Below are positions 44,468 through 54,140 of a DNA stretch of 64,000 nucleotides, in pieces. The translations under genes and the position numbers were made by a program. The first letter of the stretch is position 1. Each line of letters opens with the position of its first letter. The notes beneath the pieces are model-generated. The model was not told the origin of the DNA. It did not search any database and saw only the letters and a program-made list of their open reading frames with translations. This DNA is from Flavobacterium johnsoniae. GTDB taxonomy: Bacteria > Bacteroidota > Bacteroidia > Flavobacteriales > Flavobacteriaceae. The stretch covers positions 682,001 through 746,000 of the forward strand of contig NZ_MLFK01000007.1 of assembly GCF_001879205.1 (NCBI RefSeq), in the 5' to 3' direction.

Positions 44468-47245
44468 GTGTCAGTATCTTTGAATATAAATCCGAATATC
44501 TTGAAATCGATCCTTTTAAAATCCGTTTTCTTCTTTTTCATTGCTTTTCAAATTCAAGCACAAGAATTACTTCCCTTTGTTGAAAATTATAATAAATCAG
44601 ATTATCAAGGCGATAATCAAATCTGGAATGTAGCTCAGGGCAATGATAAAGCCATGTATTTTGCTAATAATCATTATTTGCTGCGATATGACGGTGTAAT
44701 TTGGGAAAAGTACTCCCTGCCAAATAAAACCATTATTCGCTCGATTTTAATTGAAGGAGATCGAATTTATTCCGGTTCTTATAAGGAATTTGGATACTGG
44801 TACCGAAAAAATGGTAAAATGCATTATGTTTCGATTACCAAAAATCTTCGGCTGTTTGATGAAAAAGACAATGAGGAAATCTGGAAAATTTTCAGGTTTA
44901 AAGATTCTTTATATTTTCAGTCTTTTAATGATGTTTTTATTTATAACGGAAAACACATTCAAAAAATCAAATTCCCTTTTTTAATATCATACTGTTTTGT
45001 AATAGATAATGCCGTTTATGCAGCATCTGTTAATAAAGGTCTTTTTAAGATGGAGGGATCAAAAATTTCAAGCCCGAAAGGCTGGGAGGTTTTAAAAAAT
45101 ACCGTTGTTCATGCTGTCGAGAAGTATCAGGGTAAAACTTATATTTTTACGCAGAAAAGAGGAGTTTTTACCGTTGAAAGTAATGGATTAAAAGCTTGGG
45201 ATCATCCTTTAAATGAAGCATTAAAGTCAAACGGAATAAACGTTGCCAAGTTTATTAAAAACAATAAACTTGTTGTTGGAACGGGGAATAAAGGCGTTTT
45301 TATTTATGATTTTAAAACAAATACTTTTAAGAATATCGATCGAAATAATGTATTGATGAACAATTCTGTTTTAAGTATCGGTTTTGATAAAGAAGAAGAT
45401 TTATGGCTTGGTCTCGATAATGGTATTGCGCATGTTGAGGTCAATTCACCCATATCGTTTTTTTATGATAATTCAGGAATTTTAGGATCTGTTTATTCGG
45501 TTGCCACAATTAATAAGGGTTACTTAATAGCCTCAAACCATGGAATTTTTGAGTTTGATTCAGGTAATTTTAAAATGCTTCCCAATACCCAGGGACAAGG
45601 CTGGAATATCACTAAAATTGGTGATAAATATGTCATTGGTCACAATGATGGAACTTTTTGCTATGAAAATGGCGGCCTAACCAAAATTAATAATGTAAGC
45701 GGAGGATGGAATTTTTCTAAAAGTATGATTAATGATACATATTTTCAATCTACTTATAGCGGAGTTTTGGTTTATAATGATGCGGCTAAACTTCAGGAGA
45801 ATAAAATTATTAATGATCTTTCAAAACCTATAAAATATGTAGCCCAAAATAAGAAAAATGAAATTTGGGCAGCGGATAATTATCGTGGACTTTACAGAGT
45901 TTTATTTGATGACAACTATAAAACAAAAAAAGTCGAGAATATTACACAGCAAAGTAAAATTACAAATGATTTTGGTGTTAAAATTTTTGAATTTAGGGAT
46001 GAAATACTTTTCCTGATTAATAACGTATGGTATACTTTCAATTCGATTTCAAGTAAACTTGAAGAAAATGAATTGTTCAATACAAATTTTAAAAATATTT
46101 CAGATGTAGTTGCGATTGATCAGGATCATTTTATGGTACTTCAAGATGGAATTTTGTATCATATATATTCGCACAACAATAAATTTGTCTGGAATATTAT
46201 TCAGGAAAAATATTATAAGGGAAAATTGATCAATGAAAACTTAAGAATTTTTAAAAGTCAGAATCATTATTTGCTTAATCTGGATGATGGTTTTATTTCA
46301 CTTCAGTTAGAATACCAAAATAAGCAAAACAAAGGAGTTAAAGTTGAGGCTTATAATAATAATGAATTATTGCCTGATGACGGAAAGATAAAACATAATA
46401 CAGAACTCAGAATAAATGTAATATCTGGAATTTATGGTGCGAGCAAACCCAATTTATTTTATCAGATAAACACCGGCAAAAATTATATCCCCATCTCAAA
46501 TGGTGCAATTGTATTAAACAATCTTAGCAGTGGCTCACATTCTGTAGTGATTTTTAAACATGATGGAGCTAACTACGACAAAGTTTCTAGTTTTGATTTT
46601 AGAGTAGCACAGCCGTGGTATTTTTCATTTTGGATGATTTTGCTTTATCTTTTAATAATTGGAGCTGTTTTATTTTTCTATTATAAATGGAATAAACTTC
46701 GTTATACACAAAAACTAAAATTGCAGGCTGAAGAATTAAAACATCAGCGTGAAATTTTGGAGATGGAATTAAAAGCAGAGAACGAATTAAATGTTCAGGA
46801 ATACGAAAAGCATATTTTAGAATTGGAACTACAAACCAAATCATCGGAAGTTGCTGGAAAATCTTTGTCGATTGCAAAGCAGAGTGAAATGATCGAAAAT
46901 ATCCAGAATATTTTAAATTCAGAAAAGGATTTCAACAAACTAAAAAGTGAAATTAAAAAAGCGATCAAGATAAACGAAGTGAATAAACACGAATGGGAAA
47001 TTTTTGAAACCAATTTAAATCAAATACATAATGAGTTTATCATTAATCTTTCCAAAAAGTATCCTCATTTAACTCCTAAGGATATAAAGTTATGTGTCTA
47101 TCTTAAAATGAACCTGTCTTCTAAAGAAATTGCTCCTATGATGAACATCTCATTTAGAGGTGTAGAATTGCATAGATACCGCCTTAGAAAGAAGTTAAAT
47201 CTAACTCAGGAGGAAAACCTGTCTAAGTTTTTATTAACTCTGTAA
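44468..47245 (+). CDS. One-component membrane regulator: propeller, Y_Y_Y, coiled coil and LuxR-type HTH
   Basis: This 925-residue protein has a signal peptide, then a periplasmic part of seven-bladed propeller-like repeats (NQIWNVAQGNDKAMYFAN, GFDKEEDLWLGLDNGI; partial) and a Y_Y_Y domain near 630-705. A transmembrane helix lies near 717-740. The coiled coil spans about 740-830, and a LuxR-type HTH about 865-922 (LTPKDIKLCVYLKMNLSSKEIAPMM, partial). It lacks a histidine kinase, so sensing and DNA binding sit in one chain. The start is GTG at 44468 or a nearby TTG. It probably controls the glucan locus that follows. Confidence 0.88.
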   Translation: MSVSLNINPNILKSILLKSVFFFFIAFQIQAQELLPFVENYNKSDYQGDNQIWNVAQGNDKAMYFANNHYLLRYDGVIWEKYSLPNKTIIRSILIEGDRIYSGSYKEFGYWYRKNGKMHYVSITKNLRLFDEKDNEEIWKIFRFKDSLYFQSFNDVFIYNGKHIQKIKFPFLISYCFVIDNAVYAASVNKGLFKMEGSKISSPKGWEVLKNTVVHAVEKYQGKTYIFTQKRGVFTVESNGLKAWDHPLNEALKSNGINVAKFIKNNKLVVGTGNKGVFIYDFKTNTFKNIDRNNVLMNNSVLSIGFDKEEDLWLGLDNGIAHVEVNSPISFFYDNSGILGSVYSVATINKGYLIASNHGIFEFDSGNFKMLPNTQGQGWNITKIGDKYVIGHNDGTFCYENGGLTKINNVSGGWNFSKSMINDTYFQSTYSGVLVYNDAAKLQENKIINDLSKPIKYVAQNKKNEIWAADNYRGLYRVLFDDNYKTKKVENITQQSKITNDFGVKIFEFRDEILFLINNVWYTFNSISSKLEENELFNTNFKNISDVVAIDQDHFMVLQDGILYHIYSHNNKFVWNIIQEKYYKGKLINENLRIFKSQNHYLLNLDDGFISLQLEYQNKQNKGVKVEAYNNNELLPDDGKIKHNTELRINVISGIYGASKPNLFYQINTGKNYIPISNGAIVLNNLSSGSHSVVIFKHDGANYDKVSSFDFRVAQPWYFSFWMILLYLLIIGAVLFFYYKWNKLRYTQKLKLQAEELKHQREILEMELKAENELNVQEYEKHILELELQTKSSEVAGKSLSIAKQSEMIENIQNILNSEKDFNKLKSEIKKAIKINEVNKHEWEIFETNLNQIHNEFIINLSKKYPHLTPKDIKLCVYLKMNLSSKEIAPMMNISFRGVELHRYRLRKKLNLTQEENLSKFLLTL

Positions 47246-47306
47246 GATTTGATTTTATTTTTTACAGAATTTATATTTTTCCGTATCAATTTTTACATAA
47301 TTGCAA

Positions 47307-47433
47307 TACATCATTACTACATCATAAAGGTATGTTAAGAAAATAAAATTAACATTTATAAGGTTGATAATCAGCTTTTTTCGTACAAATTTTAACATAA
47401 TGATGTAGCTATGCTGTAGTGGTATATGATGTA
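47307..47433. promoter_or_regulatory. Array of ATGATGTA motifs upstream of the second susC
   Basis: TACATCAT occurs at 47307-47314 and 47318-47325, 11 bases apart. In the opposite orientation, ATGATGTA occurs at 47400-47407, ATGCTGTA at 47411-47418 (again 11 bases apart) and ATGATGTA at 47426-47433. The five near-identical sites lie between the regulator gene and susC, and are strong candidates for its binding sites. Confidence 0.65.
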
Positions 47434-47489
47434 CTACAACGTTGTAATTGCTTAATTTGGCTCTACTAACTTAAACGATTACAAACTGT

Positions 47490-50400
47490 ATGAAAAATTT
47501 TATTTTTAGCTTATTTGTGCTCTTATTACTGCCAGCTTATATGTCTGGGCAGGCACAAGCAATTAAAGGAAAAGTAGTAGACAGCAGCGGAATGGGAATT
47601 CCCGGAGCAATCATTGCTTCATCTGATGCTAGAGCAACTGCTGATGCAGATTTCGACGGAAACTTTACAATCAATGCAAAACCTGGAGACATATTAAAAG
47701 TCTCTATGTTAGGTTTTGATGCAGTTTCTGTACCGGCAACTGCCGCACCAATGACAATTACTTTAAAAGAATCAGGTGACACTGCTTTAAAAGAAGTTGT
47801 TGTAATTGGATACGGTACAAGAAAGAAAATTGATAATACTTCGGCTGTGAGTTCAATCAAGTCTGAAGAAATTACCAAGATGAAGGTTATGAATGCTTCT
47901 CAGGCTATCCAAGGAAAAGCTGCAGGGGTTCAGGTATCTACTTCAGATGCGCCTGGAAGTACTCCTTCTGTTGTAATTAGAGGAGCTGGTACAGCATTAG
48001 GAGGAAGAAATCCTTTGTATGTTGTAGATGGTATGCCTACTGATAATATCAACAACATTAATACTAATGATATCACATCTTATGAGATTTTGAAAGATGC
48101 TTCTTCACTAGCTATTTATGGAACAAGAGGTGCAAATGGTGTAATTATGATTACAACCAAAGCAGGTAAAGGTAAGCTTACTGTAGATGTTGAAAGTTTT
48201 GCTGGATTTAGAACTCCTCTAAAAACTGTAAAAATGGCAAATGCTGACGAATATGTTCGTTATAGTAATGCAGCTTTTGCTAATGATTTTCCACAAGGGA
48301 GATTCTCTGCAAATCAGCCTTATAATACTAATTGGCTTGATGAGATTACAAGAACGGGATCTTACACTCAAAACAATATCGCAATCTCGGGATCTTCAGA
48401 AAATGTAAAATACTTTTTTAGTGTTGGAAATTATGAAGAAAAAGGAATTTTAAACGGATCTGATTATGGACGTACTACTATCAGAAATAATAATGAGTTT
48501 AAACTTTCTGAAAAAGTTAAAATAAGCCAGAATTTAAGTGTGAGTACTATAAAAAATACTCCAATGCCTTTAAGTGCATTTACAAATGCTTACAGACAAT
48601 CTCCACTGGTTCCTGTACGTTATGCTGATGGAAAATATGGTGTTCCATTTATATCAAATGGTGTAGTAGGAGAAACTGGCGCTTCATTTAATAATGTTGG
48701 AAATCCTGTAGCTCAATTAGACTATACTAATGAGAAACAGCAAACTGTTATGCTGCAAGGTGGATTAAAGTTAGATTATGACATTATAAAATCTTTAAAA
48801 TTTACTTCACAATTCAATGGAGAATTTTATACTTACAAACAGTATAATTATGTAGATAATATAGCTCTTTGGTCAGCGGCAGATCCAACTCGTGTAATAG
48901 CAGACTACCCAAAAGATTTGAATATAAATACTTTGACAAGAAATAGAGACCAATATTTTAATTGGAACTTGTCTAATTATTTAACATATAATAAAGTTTT
49001 TGCAGAAATTCATGACGTTGAAGTTACAGCGGGTATTGAGGCAAACGTACAAGGAACAAGAGAAAAGTTGACGATTGACAGAAAGAATGTAAATGCAAAC
49101 TCAAATTATTGGTCTTTAAAAGATGTTAATGTTGCAGGTACTGTTACAGGTCTTAAAGATGAGGCTATTAACCAAAGAAGACTTGCATCTTATTTTGCAC
49201 GTTTTCAATACAAATTGTTAGACAGATACTTGCTTACAGGTACTGTAAGACGTGATGGATCATCACAATTTGCTGAAGACAAACGTTGGGGAACATTCCC
49301 GTCAGTTGGTTTAGGATGGGTAGTTTCAAAAGAAAGCTTTTTAAGTAATGTAGAACCAATTAATTTATTAAAAATTAGAGGTTCTTGGGGTAGATTAGGA
49401 AATCAAAATGTACCTCTTAATACTCAGTTATTAACTTCCGGATTAGATTATTCAGGTTTAGGTTCTGGTACTACAATTAACTCTCAGGTAGACCCAAATT
49501 TATCTTGGGAAATTGTTGAAGAACTTTCAGGAGGTTTTGATTTTGAAGTATTGAATAGCAGATTAAAAGGTTCATTTGATGTGTATGATAAAAATACAAC
49601 AAATACAATTTTGAATGTTAAGCCATATTCAACATCGGGAATTACAGTAGCTACACCAGCACATATTGGAGAAGTATCTAACAAAGGTTATGAAATTTCT
49701 TTACGTTGGGATGATAAAATAAATGAGAATTTAAGCTATTGGGTAGGAGGAAATTTTTCTCACAATAAAAATGAGCTTACCAGTCTTAAAGATGTACAGT
49801 TAAATCCAATTATTGGAGGAAGTTTAGGAAATGGTCAAAACACCAAAATTCTTGACAATACCTCAGTAGGACAGCCATTAGGTAGTTTCTTTATGTATGA
49901 GTACGCAGGTGTAGATCCTTCTAATGGTCAAATGTTGTATTATACAGCTAACGGAAATAAAGTTCCTCAGACAGGATTAGACGAACTTAAAGATAAAAAA
50001 TATGTAGGTTCACTTTTACCAACTTCTAATTATGGAGTTACTCTAGGATTGAATTATAAAAACATTGATTTTTCTGTGGATGGTTACGGAACAGGAGGAG
50101 CAAAAGTGTATAATGGAAAAAAAGCACAACGATTTGGTGGTGAAAATGTAGAAGCTTCTATGGCTAATAATTTTTGGACGCTTACAAATCCGACAGCTTC
50201 TAATCCAGCACCATCTAATGTGACTCCGTTTGCTTCAACTTACTACTTGGAGTCTGCAGACTTCTTTAGAATCAATAACATTACTTTAGGATATAAACTT
50301 CCACTTAAAGAAGATAAATTTATTAGCTATTGCCGAATTTATGTAAACGCAATTAATCCATTTATTACACAAAAATTCTCTGGATTTTCACCAGATGTTG

Positions 50401-50498
50401 TGTCTGATGGTAAGTTAGTTGAAGGTACTCAAGGGGTTGAGTTAGATGCTTACCCATCATTGAGATCATTTGTAATTGGTGCTAATTTAAAATTTTAA
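47490..50498 (+). CDS. SusC/RagA family TonB-linked transporter of the glucan locus
   Basis: This is a 1002-residue protein. The signal peptide ends near SGQAQA. A carboxypeptidase-like domain follows (IKGKVVDSSGMGIPGAII), then the TonB-box-like EVVVIGYGTRKK, a plug (IQGKAAGVQVS, YVVDGMPTDNI, DASSLAIYGTRGANGVI) and a 22-strand-type barrel ending NLKF. It imports oligosaccharides with the SusD protein encoded four bases downstream. Confidence 0.95.
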   Translation: MKNFIFSLFVLLLLPAYMSGQAQAIKGKVVDSSGMGIPGAIIASSDARATADADFDGNFTINAKPGDILKVSMLGFDAVSVPATAAPMTITLKESGDTALKEVVVIGYGTRKKIDNTSAVSSIKSEEITKMKVMNASQAIQGKAAGVQVSTSDAPGSTPSVVIRGAGTALGGRNPLYVVDGMPTDNINNINTNDITSYEILKDASSLAIYGTRGANGVIMITTKAGKGKLTVDVESFAGFRTPLKTVKMANADEYVRYSNAAFANDFPQGRFSANQPYNTNWLDEITRTGSYTQNNIAISGSSENVKYFFSVGNYEEKGILNGSDYGRTTIRNNNEFKLSEKVKISQNLSVSTIKNTPMPLSAFTNAYRQSPLVPVRYADGKYGVPFISNGVVGETGASFNNVGNPVAQLDYTNEKQQTVMLQGGLKLDYDIIKSLKFTSQFNGEFYTYKQYNYVDNIALWSAADPTRVIADYPKDLNINTLTRNRDQYFNWNLSNYLTYNKVFAEIHDVEVTAGIEANVQGTREKLTIDRKNVNANSNYWSLKDVNVAGTVTGLKDEAINQRRLASYFARFQYKLLDRYLLTGTVRRDGSSQFAEDKRWGTFPSVGLGWVVSKESFLSNVEPINLLKIRGSWGRLGNQNVPLNTQLLTSGLDYSGLGSGTTINSQVDPNLSWEIVEELSGGFDFEVLNSRLKGSFDVYDKNTTNTILNVKPYSTSGITVATPAHIGEVSNKGYEISLRWDDKINENLSYWVGGNFSHNKNELTSLKDVQLNPIIGGSLGNGQNTKILDNTSVGQPLGSFFMYEYAGVDPSNGQMLYYTANGNKVPQTGLDELKDKKYVGSLLPTSNYGVTLGLNYKNIDFSVDGYGTGGAKVYNGKKAQRFGGENVEASMANNFWTLTNPTASNPAPSNVTPFASTYYLESADFFRINNITLGYKLPLKEDKFISYCRIYVNAINPFITQKFSGFSPDVVSDGKLVEGTQGVELDAYPSLRSFVIGANLKF

Positions 50499-50502
50499 TA
50501 TT

Positions 50503-51966
50503 ATGAAAAAATTATATATATCAATGTTTGTTCTGTCTGGATTACTTTTTTCTGGATGTTCAGACGATTTCTTAGATGTAGAACCAACAGAGGCTATTCC
50601 TGCAGATCCTAATTTAGTGAATAGCGATGCAGGAGCTACAGGTTTTGTAACTGCAATTTACAATCAATTTTTAGGATGGGAAATGTCTTCTTTTGGATGG
50701 AATGCCGTTTCAAGTATTATCAGTGATGATGCTGATAAAGGTTCTGACCCGGGAGATGCTGGAGGAGATAAAGATATTGTTGATGCTTTAACTTATAACG
50801 CTTCAACTCCATCATTTCAGTCTACTTGGAATGCTAATTATGCAGGAATCAACAGATGTAATCAAGCATTAGAGATGTTTCCTAAATTAGATAAGGCATC
50901 AGCTACTTTAAAAGCAAGATTAGTAGGAGAAACGAAGTTCTTGAGAGCTTTTATGTATTTTACTTTAGTAAAAGGATATGGCGGAGTTCCTATTGTAGAT
51001 CATTTAGCTCTTGTTCCAATTTCTGAAGAAGATAGAAAAATGCAATTAACACGTAAATCACCAGCAGAAGTTTATGCTTTCATAGAAAAAGACTTAAATG
51101 ATGCTATCGAAGCTTTGCCTTTAAAATCAGCTTACACTGGAGCAGATGTTGTTAGAGTTTCTAAAGGATCAGCTTATGCTTTATTGGCGAAAGTAAGTTT
51201 GTATCAGAAAAAATGGCAGGCTGTAATTGACAATTGTGATAAAGTAACGGGGTATTCTTTAGTTTCTGATTATTCGTTACAATATAAAAAAGAAGGAGAA
51301 TTTGGTCCGGAATCTATTTTTGAAATTAATGGAGTAGGTTCTACTTCTAGCCCTGGATTTGGAATTGGTAATTATACAGTTTCTCAAGCTCCGCGTGGTG
51401 CCGGAGGTTGGGGTTGGGGATTCAACACACCAACACAAGGATTAGCAGATGCTTATGAACCAGGAGATGTTAGAAGAGCAGCTACAATTATTTTCAGAGG
51501 TTCAGTTTTATACGATGGAACACCTGTACCATCAACTGTAGCAAATCCAAGATACAACTATAAAGCATATTCATCAGCTTTTTACAATCAGGAATTTACA
51601 GATACAAATCTTAGATATTTAAGATACGCTGAAGTAATATTAATGAAAGCAGAAGCTTTGAACGAATTAGGAGATACTTCAAGTGCTATTCCTTTAGTAA
51701 ATCAAATTCGTAAAAGAGCAGGTTTAGGAGATACTCCTTTTACTTCTCAATCAGATATTAGAAAAGCAATCTATAAAGAAAGAAGATTAGAATTTGCTTT
51801 TGAGCATGACAGATGGTTTGATATTGTTAGAACAGGACAAGCACAAGCGGCTATGGCTGCAGATGGTAAAAATTTTATTGTTGGAAAACATGAGTTGTGG
51901 CCTATACCAACTTCGTTCTTAAGAGAAGCAAATGGACTTTCTGACCAAAACCCTGGGGGGTATTAA
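50503..51966 (+). CDS. SusD/RagB family surface glycan-binding lipoprotein
   Basis: This 487-residue lipoprotein (SGCSDD, Cys near 19) has SusD features: KFLRAFMYFTLVKGYGGVPIVDH near the N-terminal third, and RYAEVILMKAEALNELGD and KERRLEFAFEHDRWFDIVRTG near the C-terminus (partial). It binds the glycan at the cell surface. A strong hairpin follows, probably setting lower expression of the enzymes downstream. Confidence 0.95.
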   Translation: MKKLYISMFVLSGLLFSGCSDDFLDVEPTEAIPADPNLVNSDAGATGFVTAIYNQFLGWEMSSFGWNAVSSIISDDADKGSDPGDAGGDKDIVDALTYNASTPSFQSTWNANYAGINRCNQALEMFPKLDKASATLKARLVGETKFLRAFMYFTLVKGYGGVPIVDHLALVPISEEDRKMQLTRKSPAEVYAFIEKDLNDAIEALPLKSAYTGADVVRVSKGSAYALLAKVSLYQKKWQAVIDNCDKVTGYSLVSDYSLQYKKEGEFGPESIFEINGVGSTSSPGFGIGNYTVSQAPRGAGGWGWGFNTPTQGLADAYEPGDVRRAATIIFRGSVLYDGTPVPSTVANPRYNYKAYSSAFYNQEFTDTNLRYLRYAEVILMKAEALNELGDTSSAIPLVNQIRKRAGLGDTPFTSQSDIRKAIYKERRLEFAFEHDRWFDIVRTGQAQAAMAADGKNFIVGKHELWPIPTSFLREANGLSDQNPGGY

Positions 51967-51977
51967 TCAAAATCTTA

Positions 51978-52015
51978 AAATCACTTCCCTTAGATCACTA
52001 AGGGGAGTGATTTAT
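51978..52015 (+). terminator. Hairpin terminator between susD and the enzyme genes
   Basis: A 15-base stem (AAATCACTTCCCTTA with TAAGGGGAGTGATTT, one G-U) is followed by a T-rich stretch. It may act as a partial terminator that keeps SusCD levels above those of the enzymes. Confidence 0.75.
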
Positions 52016-52036
52016 TTATCAATTTAAATTTTTATA

Positions 52037-53410
52037 ATGATTAGAATTTCAGTTTTATTTTTAGCTTTTACTTTTTTTAGTTGTGGATCAAATGCAGAGA
52101 AATCGAAAGGAAATGCAGAAGAAAATACTTCTGGTGTTGCATTAACTGATGAACAGCTTATTGAGGTTGTTCAAAAACAAACTTTTAAATACTTCTGGGA
52201 TTATGCAGAGCCTAATTCCGGTTTAGCGAGAGAACGTTACCATCCTGATGGAGTTTATCCTGAAAATGATGACAATATTGTTACAACAGGAGGTTCTGGA
52301 TTTGGATTAATGGCATTGGTTTCGGGTATGTCTCAAGGTTATATTACCAAAGAACAAGGGGTGGAGAGACTTAACAAAATTGCAGATTTTTTAGGCAAGG
52401 CAGATCGTTTTCATGGCGCATGGTCACACTGGATCGATGGAAATACAGGAAAAGTAAAACCTTTTGGAACCAAGGATAATGGCGGCGATTTAGTCGAAAC
52501 TTCATTTTTGGTTGCAGGGATGATTACCGTTCGTGAATACCTTAAAGATGGGTCTGAAAAAGAAAAAGCGGTAGCACAAAAATTTGATGCACTTTGGAAA
52601 GGTGTTGACTGGCAATGGTATACAAATAATAAAAATGTTTTGTATTGGCATTGGTCTCCTTCTTATGATTGGCAGATGAATTTTCCTTTAGAAGGTTATA
52701 ATGAATGTTTGATAACTTATGTGTTAGCGGCATCTTCTCCAACACATACAATCGATGCAAAAGCATATCACGAAGGATGGGCTAGAAGCGGCGGAATTGT
52801 TTCTGCTAAAACAAAATATAATATTCCTCTAGTTTTAAAACATAATGGAGCCGAAGAATTTGGCGGACCTTTATTCTGGGCACATTACTCTTATGTAGGT
52901 CTGGATCCAAATCAATTGAGTGATAAGTATGCAAATTATTGGGACTTGAATGTAAACCAAACCAAAATCAATTATGAATATTGTGTTGAGAATCCTAAGA
53001 AAATAGACGGTTATGGACCAAACTACTGGGGATTAACAGCGTCTTATTCTAGAAATCCTGATGGTTCAATTGGTTATAATGCACACATGCCAAGTAACGA
53101 TCAAGGTGTTATTTCGCCAACAGCATCAATCAGTTCAATTGTTTATACACCAAAGGAATCACTTGTAGTAATGAGAAATCTTTACGAAAATCATAAAACA
53201 GAAACTTGGGGTAATGCTGGTTTTTATGACGCACTAAGTTTAGGGAATAATTGGGTTGCAAAACGTTATTTAGCAATTGACCAGGGGCCTGAAGTTGTAA
53301 TGTTAGAAAATTACCGTACAGGATTATTATGGAAATTATTTATGAATGCCCCGGAAGTAAAACAAGGTTTAACAAAACTTGGATTTAAATCTGGAAAATA
53401 CGGAATCTAA
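52037..53410 (+). CDS. GH144-like endo-beta-1,2-glucanase, lipoprotein
   Basis: This is a 457-residue protein with a lipobox (FFSCGS). It is of the glucoamylase-like type with an alpha/alpha toroid: TFKYFWDYAEPNSGLARERY, TTGGSGFGLMALVSGMSQGYI, GAWSHWIDG, DLVETSFLVAGMI and DQGVISPTASISSIVYTP (partial). These match GH144, whose characterised members are endo-beta-1,2-glucanases. In this locus it would cut the imported or surface-bound glucan for the GH3 enzyme. The related family called glucoamylase in databases is the alternative name for the same group. Confidence 0.75.
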   Translation: MIRISVLFLAFTFFSCGSNAEKSKGNAEENTSGVALTDEQLIEVVQKQTFKYFWDYAEPNSGLARERYHPDGVYPENDDNIVTTGGSGFGLMALVSGMSQGYITKEQGVERLNKIADFLGKADRFHGAWSHWIDGNTGKVKPFGTKDNGGDLVETSFLVAGMITVREYLKDGSEKEKAVAQKFDALWKGVDWQWYTNNKNVLYWHWSPSYDWQMNFPLEGYNECLITYVLAASSPTHTIDAKAYHEGWARSGGIVSAKTKYNIPLVLKHNGAEEFGGPLFWAHYSYVGLDPNQLSDKYANYWDLNVNQTKINYEYCVENPKKIDGYGPNYWGLTASYSRNPDGSIGYNAHMPSNDQGVISPTASISSIVYTPKESLVVMRNLYENHKTETWGNAGFYDALSLGNNWVAKRYLAIDQGPEVVMLENYRTGLLWKLFMNAPEVKQGLTKLGFKSGKYGI

Positions 53411-53416
53411 TTTTTT

Positions 53417-54130
53417 ATGAAATATAACTTAAGCTTATTATTCCTGTTTATTTCTGTATTTAGTTTTGCGCAACGTGAAACGTCGGGAAAAATAAAAACA
53501 GTTATTGTAACGAATAATGAATTAGGATACATATTACACAAACCGGCTAATACAAAAGAACAGAAGCCGTTAATCGTTTTTATTTCAGGTGACGGAGAAA
53601 AAGGAACAGATCTTGAAAAAGTAAAAATTCATGGTCCTTTGAAATATTTAAAGACACATGAATTAGATGCTTATATTTTGGCTCCTCAATGTAAAGAAGA
53701 TGAAAAATGGAGTATTGAATCTATTTATGAACTGATTTTAAAAGTTCAGAAAGAGAATAAAATAGATCCTGAGAGAATTTATGTTACAGGATTAAGTTCT
53801 GGTGGCTGGGCAGCTTGGAATTTAGCACTTTCATATCCTGATAAGTTTGCAGCATTAGTACCAATTTCAGGTTTTGTTGATTTAATCGAATTAGAAAGTG
53901 CTTGTAAAATTGCTAATATTCCAACGAGAATTTTTCACGGATTATTAGACGATGTAGTAAAAGTTGATTATGCAATTGCTATTTATAAAGAATTAAAAAA
54001 ATGCAATGCAAAAGATGTTCAGTTAACCATTTTTGATGATGCAGGACATGACAGCTGGACAAAAGTTTACGACAATCCAGAAATTTATAACTGGATGTTT
54101 AAACAGAAGAAACAGAATACGAACAAATAA
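53417..54130 (+). CDS. Exported alpha/beta hydrolase (esterase or peptidase-like)
   Basis: This 237-residue protein has a signal peptide ending SFAQR. The nucleophile elbow is GLSSGG, the acid lies in LLDDVVKV and the His in AGHDSW. It belongs to the dienelactone hydrolase/PHB-depolymerase-like group found in many sugar loci, where members remove ester groups. It sits six bases after the glucanase gene and ten before the GH3 gene, so it is part of the operon. It might remove ester substituents (for example succinyl groups) from glucans; that is inferred. Confidence 0.75.
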   Translation: MKYNLSLLFLFISVFSFAQRETSGKIKTVIVTNNELGYILHKPANTKEQKPLIVFISGDGEKGTDLEKVKIHGPLKYLKTHELDAYILAPQCKEDEKWSIESIYELILKVQKENKIDPERIYVTGLSSGGWAAWNLALSYPDKFAALVPISGFVDLIELESACKIANIPTRIFHGLLDDVVKVDYAIAIYKELKKCNAKDVQLTIFDDAGHDSWTKVYDNPEIYNWMFKQKKQNTNK

Positions 54131-54140
54131 ATAAAATAGA

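Noticed and set aside
47307..47433. CRISPR-like repeats
   Set aside because: The repeats are only 8 bases long, in both orientations, without spacers of regular length; they fit operator sites.
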